Part shown: positions 52,513 to 60,136 of the stretch, piece by piece
Position numbering within the stretch: position 1 is the first letter of the stretch
Layout of the letters: each line of letters starts with the position of its first letter
Source: DASQZT01 sp963728965
GTDB lineage: Bacteria; Acidobacteriota; Terriglobia; Bryobacterales; Bryobacteraceae
Direction of reading: 5' to 3'
Length of the DNA: 64,000 bases
Assembly: GCA_963728965.1 (NCBI GenBank)
Contig: CAVSMH010000001.1
Location: 186,001 to 250,000 of the forward strand
Program-made: the position numbers and the translations under genes
The notes under the pieces: model-generated
What the model was told of the DNA's origin: nothing
Seen by the model: only the letters and a program-made list of their open reading frames with translations
Database searches by the model: none

Positions 52513-53468
52513 CGTTGTCGGCAACGGTACAAGTGCCGAGGTGGTGGCCGGCCGAATTCTGGTCCGACCGTCGTTCGCGGACCTGCTGCGGATTCGGCGG
52601 ATTCCAGGCGGTTCCTGGGACACCCGCATAAAGGCCTACGCCTTCCCCGCGAGCCGGGAGTGCGCCTCGATTCTGAAGAATTACCTGCGTGCCCTCTGCA
52701 CCAGCGAGCAGTTCAATGCCCTGTTGATTTCCGGCGCACAGCCATTTGCCGGAGACCCACGCCCATCGAGCGAAGCCGCGGACTTCGCCGGCACGGCGCC
52801 GGATCCCCTCGCTGCACCGGCCGAAATCGCGGCTCCCGATGGATTGATAACGCAACCGTGGCGACACCAGGAAGCCGCCTACAAATTCTGCCTCGACAAG
52901 TTCGCACTCGGCTTCCGCGCGATCCTTCTCGCGATGGGCATGGGCACGGGAAAGACCCTGGTGGCCATCATGCTCCTCTTGTTCCTGCGTGCGCGCCGAG
53001 TGATGATCGCATCTCCGCTTCGTGTCGTTCCGGTCTGGGTCACGCAGATCGAGCGCCATGTCGGAATCAACATCGTGACCGTCGCCCTCGACGAGGACGC
53101 GGGCGCGGTCGAGAAGAAACGCGGACTGGCCGAGGAAAAGTTGCGACTGGCACACGCCCGAGGCGTCCCGTTCATCTGCATCATCAACTACGACAGCGCA
53201 TGGCGCGAGCCGTTCGCTTCCTGGGCCGAGAGTTGGATTGGGACCTGATCATCGCGGACGAGGCCCACAGAATCAAGGCTCCCGGCGGCAGGGCATCCCT
53301 GTTCTTCAAGCGCATGCGCACGCGCGCCAACTACCGTGTGGCTCTCACTGGCACCCCTATGCCCCACGGCCCTTTGGACATCTACGCCGTATTCCGCTTC
53401 CTAGATATCACGATCTTTGGGCCTGGTTTCGCGCCCTTCCGTCAGGAATACGCGGTGATGGGTGGGTA
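52505..53468 (+). pseudogene. SNF2-type helicase, frameshifted and truncated
   Basis: Starts with GTG at 52505. It has an N-terminal domain of about 120 residues, then PWRHQEAAYKFCLDKF (Q-like motif), LLAMGMGTGKTLVAIMLLLFL (Walker A), MIASPLRVVPVWVTQIER (motif Ia), a one-base deletion near 53230, and, in the new frame, LDWDLIIADEAHRIKAPGG (DEAH) and VALTGTPMPHGPLD (motif III). The frame then meets the IS1182-like fragment at 53469, so the second RecA domain is missing. Paired with an excisionase-like gene it looks like a phage or integrative-element remnant. Confidence 0.82.
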
Positions 53469-53818
53469 TCCGCCACGCGATTCCTCGCTCCGAATCGAGG
53501 CCCTCAAAAAAACCGATCAGTAGCGATCGGAAGTAGACCCCCGGCGCCATGCTGGGCCGACCGTATACGCTGTCTTTGTAAAACTTCCGGCACAGCCGCT
53601 CCACCTTGGCATCGAAATCGTGCCCGTCCAGAATCTGATTCAAGCGGTCGTAGAAGACATTGGCTGGTGTCTCGACCACATCGCTGGTTGCGATCCACAG
53701 ATCCTGTTGCCGCTCCCGCTTCCGCCGCGTTCCCATTGCCATATCCAATAGACGCTCAAAACATTTACGAGGTCACATGTTTTTATTCGCCCGTCTCACT
53801 ATTACCACAGGCTGCTAG
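53469..53818 (-). mobile_element. 350-bp fragment of the IS1182-like element (5' end), inverted
   Basis: It repeats the first 350 bases of the IS at 49712 on the opposite strand, including the CTAGCAGCC end and the first 91 codons of the transposase (ATG at 53742). The match ends abruptly at 53469 at the codons for GIAWR, where helicase sequence begins. It is therefore a truncated copy created by deletion or by one-ended recombination. Confidence 0.88.
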
Positions 53819-53981
53819 GGTTCTTGAGACCGCGCTCCAGATCCAGGCGGACCTGCTCGACCAGTTCGGAGTGCTGGCTGAGGAATGCATCGATACCTTG
53901 CAGGACGGGATCGAGATGGACGCCCAGTCGGCTCAATTCCAGGTCGGCAAAGCTGAGTTGGGAGTCGAGAGTGCGGCTCAT
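53819..53981 (-). pseudogene. 5' part of the element B transposase
   Basis: From the ATG at 53981: MSRTLDSQLSFADLELSRLG, then HSELVEQVRLDLERGLKNP. The frame passes into the CTAG target and the IS fragment. Joined to 49711 across one CTAG it continues as STG and, allowing for one missing base, into GITASQTLRSLTLMRVKN. It starts 4 bases after the DUF6788-like stop. Confidence 0.8.
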
Positions 53982-53985
53982 AGCA

Positions 53986-54306
53986 TCAGCGGTGGCTGTC
54001 CGGTCGGAGCACCTTGTGGTTGAGTTCACAAATGCGCTCCAAGGTGGCCTTGAGCTTTTGATAGTTGCGCAACCATTGTTGGACGATGGGCTTCTGTTCG
54101 GGGGAGAGGCTGATCTGCTTGTTGCGTCCACCGGGATAGCTGACGGTCAACACCCAGACGAGATGGCCCTTACCGCGAGCACAGACGGCGCAGCCGGAGC
54201 GATGGCGGATACGGCGGCGGAGCAAGGAGCCACGAAGAATCTCGGTAGTGGAGGGGAGGGCAGCAGCGAGCTTGGCTCGGGCTTTGATGACTGTTTCTTG
54301 CTTCAT
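53986..54306 (-). CDS. DUF6788-like accessory protein of element B
   Basis: 106 residues. RHRSGCAVCARGKGHLVWVL is the Cys/His cluster, a shorter version of those at 39643 and 47690. LTVSYPGGRNKQISLSPEQKPIVQQWLRNYQKLKATLERI follows and has the same strand-then-helix plan. It precedes the transposase start by 4 bases. Intact. Confidence 0.68.
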   Translation of the reverse strand: MKQETVIKARAKLAAALPSTTEILRGSLLRRRIRHRSGCAVCARGKGHLVWVLTVSYPGGRNKQISLSPEQKPIVQQWLRNYQKLKATLERICELNHKVLRPDSHR

Positions 54307-54662
54307 CTATATATATGAAACAGCAGAGATTTAGTTTTGTCAATCCCTTCAGCAATATTTATTCCAAGGTTTGTTTTTGCGTCGCGGGGGCTCTCACCGA
54401 AACCGTTTTCCTGCCTCGATACCCTGCGAGCGGCATGGGCGAGGGTTCCGAAGAATCCGGCGCCCAGAGCCACCGGAAGACATGCCGATCAACTCACTGC
54501 CGAGGCACAGACATGCCCGGATGTTCCAACTCTCTGGCGAACATTAGCCCGGTTTTCGCAAGCCCCGCCAGCGGCCCCCTGCGGCCCCGCCCCGGACGAT
54601 CATCGTTAACTCGTTAGGCGGCAATTACTTAAGAGTTTCGCGACAGAAACTAGTTAGTTAAC

Positions 54663-54908
54663 CTAGATCCATTTTTGGGTGTGATGCAGATTCACGCGGT
54701 GATCGGCCCAGGAAACGAAGTTCAGCTCGCAGTCTAAACCTACCTTGAAGTCAGTGCGTGGCATACTCATCGGCCCGTCGATCGATATGTCCCGCGACTC
54801 TCCGAGAATGCGGATCTCCCCCCGGGGGAACGCACTGGTCTTGAGGTCTTGCACGGCTTGGTGCGCGACGCCCGAATGGTCAAACAAACCCACTGCCGTT
54901 TTCGACAT
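54663..54908 (-). pseudogene. General-stress-protein-like gene cut by element B
   Basis: From the ATG at 54908: MSKTAVGLFDHSGVAHQAVQ, DLKTSAFPRGEIRILGESRD. This is the ferredoxin-like start of the general stress protein 17M/YflT-type family ('k.vvglfds...A...v..L...Gf...dI.v'). Similarity fades and the frame stops 10 bases from the right end of element B, so the C-terminal part is missing. No second half is seen at the left side of the island. Confidence 0.6.
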
Positions 54909-55286
54909 ATTGCGCCTCTGGCCAAAGGTCACCAACAGAATAGAATTATCGGGACCCCTCTGTCTCCTCTGAGCGCGAGGAGGACCGAACGCCTCTCCAC
55001 CCTCGGGAATCGGACTGCCCTTGAGACGGCCGTCGACGCAGGGTTCCTGTCACCCTCGATCACTCGCGTCAATGTCACGGCACGAGATGGTCCATTCCCT
55101 CTTTGAAAGGCCGCCGTGCAGCGGCACGGAGTTCACCGAAGGCAGATGCAGAGGCTGCCGAATCGGGCTGTTCTACGGCCCGGTTGGGACTGATCAGCCT
55201 GCAGCCGCACCAGTCACCCGAATTCATTAGATTCGTTGATGAGTTGGCAGCACAGGCCAAGGCCTTGGCTTCTGAGAAGGAATGAA
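54909..55286. other. Gap with a possible C-terminal gene remnant
   Basis: No intact gene. On the plus strand the last part of an open frame (about 55160-55285) encodes LGLISLQPHQSPEFIRFVDE and ends in LAAQAKALASEKE; its stop is one base before the mazG-like ATG. That spacing suggests the 3' end of a former operon partner. The family is not recognised. The remainder is less GC-rich than the backbone and has no recognisable feature. Confidence 0.35.
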
Positions 55287-55637
55287 ATGGACAGTAGACT
55301 TACCCTCTCAGAGTTGATAGCGGTTCAGCATCAGTTCGACAGCGAACATGCAAGTCAGGGTCGGCCGTGGAGTGAGAAGATAGGCGAAGAGAATGTGCAT
55401 ATTCTGCTTGAGCTCACCGTTGCGCTGTCCGGGGAACTTGGGGAGTTTGCAAATATCGTCAAGAGCATCGCGCGGGGTGACTACGGTTTAGAGGACGCCA
55501 AAGGACGGCTTTCCAATGAGCTCGCCGACGTGTTCATCTACGTTGTCAAGCTTGCGGATCAGTTGGGTATCGATTTGGAGCGGGCATTTCTTGAGAAGGT
55601 CGAGTTCAAAGAAAAGAAACGGATGTTGTTCTCCTGA
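55287..55637 (+). CDS. MazG-like nucleotide pyrophosphohydrolase
   Basis: 116 residues from the ATG at 55287. The metal-binding pattern of all-alpha NTP pyrophosphatases is visible: LLELTVALSGELGEFANIVK (ExxE-like with SGELGE) and LSNELADVFIYVVKLADQLG (ELADV with the second acidic pair). These dimeric enzymes hydrolyse NTPs or dNTPs to monophosphates and often act in housecleaning or phage contexts. Apparently intact within a decayed neighbourhood. Confidence 0.82.
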   Translation: MDSRLTLSELIAVQHQFDSEHASQGRPWSEKIGEENVHILLELTVALSGELGEFANIVKSIARGDYGLEDAKGRLSNELADVFIYVVKLADQLGIDLERAFLEKVEFKEKKRMLFS

Positions 55638-56005
55638 GCGTTAACAACAGGGGCGAATTCATGAGATGGGTTAGTGGGTTAGTCTCGATTTGGGTCGAAG
55701 AAACGGCGAAATCGGCCGTAGAGCCAGATGGGGCCCACCCGCTGATTAACGGCTCACCGCTCCCGTCGAACGTGTTATGACTTCGCGGAATCGTGCTATG
55801 CCAACATCGAAAATAAGGGCAAACGACGAAGCTGGAGGTCCGGCGGCGGTGCCTCGCCGTTCCAAATTGGGTGCGACCGCCGATCTTACCTGCGGGCCAG
55901 CCAAAACGCGGCCGGAGCTTGTTCTCCCCCCGCTGGATAACGGCCTGTCATCGCTTCGAGGCGGTTTTCAACAACCGCTGTACCCGGGCGAGGGCGGCGT
56001 TGAGG
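55638..56005. other. Intergenic stretch, nothing recognised
   Basis: 368 bases between the mazG-like gene and the AbiEii fragment. Short open frames exist on the plus strand but none has a ribosome site or family similarity. No repeat, hairpin with T-run or tRNA was seen. Confidence 0.4.
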
Positions 56006-56480
56006 TCACTCCCACGGTCCGCCCGGCCTCCACTTGAGATCGAAGGAGTCCTTCCGCGCGGTCGCCGTCAGTGGCAGCGAGGCGAAGCGCCGCACTTGCG
56101 CCACGATCTCGTTCAATCCGGATTCGGATTCGAATCTACTCCGGCGGACGAATGCTCGCCACTGTACGGCCCGGGCGGGGTCTGCGCTGAAAGCGTCGGT
56201 CAATCCAACTGGGGTCGCATCGATTGTGGTGCCACGATGTCGAAAGGTCGATCGAATGGCCTCGGTCAGAAGATCCCCGTCAAACGGATACAGCCGCGCC
56301 AGCAGGGCGATGTCGTAGTAGTCCTTGATACGGCTGTCGAGGCGCCCGAGCATGGTGAGGGCCTCGAGCTTCTCGGCCACCACGGTTTCCTTTGGATAGG
56401 CCATGAGCACTGGCGGCGGAAATTCCAGCATCGCCGGGTACTCGATCTCGATTGGTCGCGGGACGATCTCTGAGTCGCCT
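56006..56480 (-). pseudogene. AbiEii/AbiGii toxin (nucleotidyltransferase), N-terminus lost
   Basis: The frame reads GDSEIVPRPIEIEYPAMLEF, AYPKETVVAEKLEALTMLGR, DSRIKDYYDIALLARLYPFD and ends WRPGGPWE. This is the C-terminal half of AbiEii-type type IV toxins, where YPxETVVAEKxEA is diagnostic. The N-terminal catalytic GSxxxD region is missing: upstream of about 56480 the DNA becomes the 5' part of an istB gene. No AbiEi antitoxin is present. Confidence 0.78.
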
Positions 56481-56651
56481 TTCCAGTGCCCGGTTCTGCC
56501 GCCAGTTCCACTGTCGGTCCACCAGCAGTGCGAAGCGTTCCTCGAAACTGAGTTGCGTGCTTTGAGGGTCTTCCTGTTGTCGCGTAAAAGCGTCGGCCAT
56601 GCCGCGCATACGCATGGTGTACAACTTCTCTATCGTTTGTTGGTTGAGCAT
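56481..56651 (-). pseudogene. 5' fragment of an IS21-type istB helper gene
   Basis: From the ATG at 56651: MLNQQTIEKLYTMRMRGMAD, then DPQSTQLSFEERFALLVDRQ and WNWRQNRALERRLRD, the conserved start of IstB ATPases. It ends where AbiEii sequence begins; the Walker A region is absent. No intact istA is upstream. The stretch 56652-56887 holds no gene I can support. Confidence 0.78.
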
Positions 56652-56887
56652 GCTTCTCCTCGTCGTCTATGGAATCGCCTGAGGATCGGCCTCCGGCGGT
56701 GAATCAAAATAATCGGCGCCACGGATGGCCGACCGGCGCGGTACCGGCGAAAGCGCTACGAGCGCACCAAGCGCAGTTGCTCCTGGTGGCCGGCAATCCG
56801 GAGACCGATGCAGCGCCGGTGTGGCGGAGCGTGAGTTCATAAAAAAGACTTGCGTTCCGGTTTTTCTTCTGGCAGACTGATCGCAAG

Positions 56888-57754
56888 ATGCCAGCCGAGT
56901 GGAGATACCGGGGCAGAGTTGTTACAGCGGAAGATATCTTGTTTATTCGCGCGTTCATCGCCGCGCATCCGTATGCGAGCCGACGCCGATTATCGGCGCT
57001 CCTGTGCGAAGCGAGGCAATGGAAGCAAGCCAACGGCGCTCCCTGCGACATGATCTGTCGCGGGCTTCTGTTGATGCTCCACCGGGCAGGCGAGATCGAA
57101 CTTCCCGCCGTTCGTCAAACCTCGCTGAATCCTTTCGTACGGCGCGTGCGGCCGCAGCCTGCGCTGATCGACAGGACGCCGCTCAGCGCCTCGCTCGGTC
57201 AACTCGGACCGATCGAAGTCATGCAAGTCCGGCGCACGGAGGAAGAGCCGCTATTCAATAGCCTGATCGAGCACCATCACTATTTGGGTTACGAGCAACC
57301 GGTGGGCGAACACCTGAAGTATCTGGTGTGGGCGCAAGGCCGACCGATCGCGTGTCTGGCGTGGAGTTCGGCACCGCGCCACTTGGGCAGCCGGGACCGA
57401 TATATAGGATGGAGCGCCGAAGCGCGACGGCGTAACATCCGCTTCATTGCTTACAATACGCGTTTTCTGATTCTGCCGTGGGTGACGGTGCCTCACTTGG
57501 CCTCCTACCTCCTCGGCCGCATAGCCCGCCTGCTATCGCAGGATTGAAAGCGCCTCTACGAGCACCCGATCTATTTTCTGGAAACCTTTGTAGACCCGGA
57601 ACGGTTTCGCGGAACCTGCTATCGGGCGGCCAACTGGGTGATGCTGGGGAGAACGACAGGGCGCGGCAAAGACGATCATACGAATCGGCCGAACCGGTCG
57701 ATCAAAGAGGTGCTGGGGTTTCCCGTGCACCGACGGTTTCGCGAGTTACTGTAG
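56888..57754 (+). pseudogene. DruA-like DUF4338 protein gene with an in-frame TGA
   Basis: The frame encodes an N-terminal 'ITAEDILFIRAFIAAHP..SRRRLSALLC' region, then the DUF4338 core: EEPLFNSLIEHHHYLGYEQP, GEHLKYLVWAQGRPIACLAW and WSAEARRRNIRFIAYNTRFL. A TGA at 57545-57547 replaces an expected Trp in LLSQD(W)KRLYEHPIYFLETF. The same frame continues through FRGTCYRAANWVMLGRTTGRGK to a TAG at 57752-57754. It resembles the DruA protein of Druantia defence systems, but such genes also travel alone with IS elements; the IS66 gene starts 11 bases later. Readthrough or recoding cannot be excluded. Confidence 0.8.
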
Positions 57755-57765
57755 GAGGCGGAAGC

Positions 57766-59082
57766 ATGAAGGCGCCCGGCCCGGAGGGCAGGATCGACGT
57801 TTCCACGGAGGAGTTGGAGGCGTTGCTGGAGCAGGTCAAGCAGGAGCCGTTGCGGGAGGAAGGCTATCACAAGCTGAAGGCCGCGATCCGCACACTGGGC
57901 TATGTGACCGAACTGCTGGAGAAGAAGGAAACGACCCTGACGGCGCTGCGTGAATTGTTATGTTCTGCCAGCACCGAGAAAACCGACAAGGTGTTGAAGC
58001 AAGCCGGCATCAACACCGGTGAGAAGAAACCAGAAAGCCTTTCGAAGAAGCCGAAGAGAACGGCTGGCGGGCACGGGCGTAATAGTGCGGCGGCCTACAG
58101 CGGGGCGCAAAAGGTCAAAGTTCCGCACGCGTCATTAAAGCCGGGAGATGCGTGTCCGGATGGGTGCGGCGGCAAGGTCTATCCGCAGCGCGAACCCGGC
58201 GTGCTGGTGCGGATCAAAGGGCAGGCGCCGCTGGCCGCGACCGTCTATGAGCTGGAAAAGCTGAGATGTAATCTGTGCGGGAACGTGTACACGGCCGAAG
58301 CTCCGGCCGACGCCCGCGAGAAGAAGTACGACGAATCGGCTGCCGCCATGATCGCCCTGTTGCGCTACGGCAGCGGGGTCCCCTGGAATCGGACGGAAGG
58401 TCTGGAAGCGAACCTCGGAATCCCGCTCCCAGCGGCGACACAATGCGAGATCATGGTGCAGACCGCGATTCCGCTCCAGCCAGCCCTGGAGGAACTCAAG
58501 CGCCAGGCCGCGCAAGCTGAAGTGGTACACAATGATGACACGTCCATGCGCGTGCTGTCGCTGGACCGGGATGCGGATATTTCCCCGGAGCGGACCGGCG
58601 ATGCGGAGGCGCGGGAACAGGGCATGTCAGCGGAGCAACGCCTCGCCTTCCACCAGGAGCACAGTAAGCCTGTCATGGACAAATTGCACGCCTGGCTCGG
58701 GGCCCAGTTCGACGAAAGGCTGGTAGAACCGAACTCCGGATTGGGGCAGGCGATCTCCTACTTACTCAACCACTGGCAGAAACTGACGCTGTTTCTCGAA
58801 AAAGCCGGCGTGCCCCTGGACAACAACATCGTGGAAAGGGCCCTGAAGAAGGCCATCCTGCATCGCAAGAACTCGCTGTTTTACAAGACCCGGAAGGGGG
58901 CGCAGATGGGAGACCTGTTCATGAGCCTGATCCACACCTGCGAGCTCAACGAGGTCAATGCATTCGATTACCTCACGGAGTTGCTGCGGCACGTCGAGGA
59001 GTTGAAACGCAACCCGTCGGCTTGGATGCCCTGGAGTTACCGTGACACCCTGGCACGGCTCGCCACACCGGCTGCCGCGTAA
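57766..59082 (+). CDS. IS66-family transposase with an internal deletion
   Basis: 438 residues from the ATG at 57766, which follows GGAGGCGGAAGC. It has a coiled-coil start, a linker, a zinc-finger block (ACPDGCGGKVYPQ...LRCNLCGNVY), the DDE domain opening VVHNDDTSMRVLSLDRD and the end PLDNNIVERALKKAILHRKNSLFYKT. Between SLDRDADISPERTG and DAEAREQGMSAEQR about 90-100 residues present in full-length IS66 TnpC are missing. That segment carries the second catalytic Asp, so the protein should be inactive. The frame is otherwise clean. No TnpA or TnpB genes are adjacent. Confidence 0.85.
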   Translation: MKAPGPEGRIDVSTEELEALLEQVKQEPLREEGYHKLKAAIRTLGYVTELLEKKETTLTALRELLCSASTEKTDKVLKQAGINTGEKKPESLSKKPKRTAGGHGRNSAAAYSGAQKVKVPHASLKPGDACPDGCGGKVYPQREPGVLVRIKGQAPLAATVYELEKLRCNLCGNVYTAEAPADAREKKYDESAAAMIALLRYGSGVPWNRTEGLEANLGIPLPAATQCEIMVQTAIPLQPALEELKRQAAQAEVVHNDDTSMRVLSLDRDADISPERTGDAEAREQGMSAEQRLAFHQEHSKPVMDKLHAWLGAQFDERLVEPNSGLGQAISYLLNHWQKLTLFLEKAGVPLDNNIVERALKKAILHRKNSLFYKTRKGAQMGDLFMSLIHTCELNEVNAFDYLTELLRHVEELKRNPSAWMPWSYRDTLARLATPAAA

Positions 59083-59216
59083 TATGATGATTCCTTCCTG
59101 GCCGAAAAGGATCGACTGCGGCCATGGTTGGGTGACATCCTGAAATGCCCATAAAACGGGCTTCTCAAGAGATAAAATCAGATAACGTTTTCGGCCACGC
59201 ACGAAGACCAACGAAA

Positions 59217-59792
59217 ATGTTTCGTGCGGGCCTGTATGCCCGTGTCTCCACCAATGATCAACAGACTCTGGCCATGCAGAGCCGCGAGATGCGGGAATAT
59301 GCCGTCCGGCGAGGTTGGACCATTGCCGTGAACGTCCGCGAGGTCGGCTCCGGTGCGGCCAAGCGAGAAGCCCGTGAGAAACTGCTAGAGGCCGCCCGCC
59401 GACGCGAAATCGATGTCGTGCTGGTCTGGCGACTGGACCGCTGGGGTCGGTCAGTGACCGATCTGTTGGCGACACTCCAGGAACTGGAACATCTCGGTGT
59501 CGGTTTCGTATCGCTGACCGAGGCGCTGGATCTGACTACGCCCGCGGGTCGAGCAATGGCGGGGCTGCTGGCCGTCTTCGCCGCATTCGAACGGGAGATC
59601 CTGGGCGAACGGACTCGGGCTGGCTTGGCCCAGGCTCGGCTGAACGGCAAACGTCTGGGCCGGCCGGCAACCGCCGCTGTACACGCTGCGGAAATCCGGA
59701 AGCTGCATCGCTCCGGCATCAGCAAATCCGAAATCGCTCGCCGTCTGCAAATCGGTCGTACCTCGGTGCGCCGGATCCTGGCACCTTGGTAA
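59217..59792 (+). CDS. Small serine recombinase (resolvase/invertase type)
   Basis: About 191 residues from the ATG at 59217. The catalytic Ser is in GLYARVSTNDQQT; conserved RLDRWGRSVTDLL, GRAMAGLLAVFAAFEREILGERTRAGLAQAR and a C-terminal Hin-like helix-turn-helix (GISKSEIARRLQIGRTSVRRIL) complete the resolvase/invertase pattern. It breaks and rejoins DNA through a 5'-phosphoserine link. No crossover site was identified. A small gene follows 29 bases later. Confidence 0.9.
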   Translation: MFRAGLYARVSTNDQQTLAMQSREMREYAVRRGWTIAVNVREVGSGAAKREAREKLLEAARRREIDVVLVWRLDRWGRSVTDLLATLQELEHLGVGFVSLTEALDLTTPAGRAMAGLLAVFAAFEREILGERTRAGLAQARLNGKRLGRPATAAVHAAEIRKLHRSGISKSEIARRLQIGRTSVRRILAPW

Positions 59793-59821
59793 CTAATGGG
59801 CAGACCGTGTGTGGAGGTCCG

Positions 59822-60136
59822 GTGAAACGTCGGAAGCAAATCGCCGTCGGCGAAAAGGTTCCTCTCGAACTGACCGAGCGCGAACGTGACCTGATCATGA
59901 AGCATACCTTTGCCGGCATCGATCTAACGGACCGTTTGCGCGTCGTGCCCGGCCCTGGCCGGCGGCCGTTTTATCGTTTCACCCTGGACGATCTGGATGA
60001 ACTGGCGGGTTACGTGGCGGCAGAAGCGAACCACGCCAAGGTCAAGAAGCTCGAGAAAGAGCTTCGTCAGCTGTACGGTCGGATAGCGGACGTTCTTGAA
60101 TCCTATACGGATGAGCCTGACGAATCCGCGCTCTGA
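59822..60136 (+). CDS. Small protein of unknown function linked to the serine recombinase
   Basis: 104 residues from the GTG at 59822, preceded by TGGAGGTCC. It reads VPLELTERERDLIMKHTFAG, RRPFYRFTLDDLDELAGYVA and ends with a coiled coil (KKLEKELRQLYGRIADVLES). No named family recognised. Position suggests it is an accessory of the recombinase. Its end coincides with the start of the truncated cheA sequence, so the pair may mark an inserted module. Confidence 0.55.
   Translation: MKRRKQIAVGEKVPLELTERERDLIMKHTFAGIDLTDRLRVVPGPGRRPFYRFTLDDLDELAGYVAAEANHAKVKKLEKELRQLYGRIADVLESYTDEPDESAL

Larger units (their letters stand above)
49712..53818. mobile_element. Composite transposon: inverted IS1182-like copies around 2.25 kb of cargo
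   Basis: A full IS (49712-51218) and a 350-bp inverted fragment of the same IS (53469-53818) flank a channel gene, a repeat array, an excisionase-like gene and a helicase fragment. The 350 bases agree in every stretch I compared by eye. Both outer ends start with CTAG, and the flanks join across a single CTAG to restore the element B transposase around LERGLKNPSTG, so CTAG is the target. This shows insertion as one unit or by two events at the same site. Confidence 0.75.
48212..54652 (-). mobile_element. DUF6788+ISNCY-like element B, interrupted by a composite transposon
   Basis: Outer inverted repeats TAGTTTCTGTCGCGAAAC (48212-48229) and its exact complement at 54635-54652 define the element. 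Removing the 4107-bp insertion 49712-53818 leaves a 2.3-kb IS with a DUF6788-like gene (53986-54306) followed by one transposase gene split into 53819-53981 and 48458-49711. Non-coding ends are 48230-48457 and 54307-54634; nothing else is visible there. Confidence 0.8.

Noticed and set aside
56888..57754. A Druantia defence system
   Set aside because: Only a DruA-like gene is present; the large helicase DruE and the other Druantia genes are absent, and the neighbour is a transposase.
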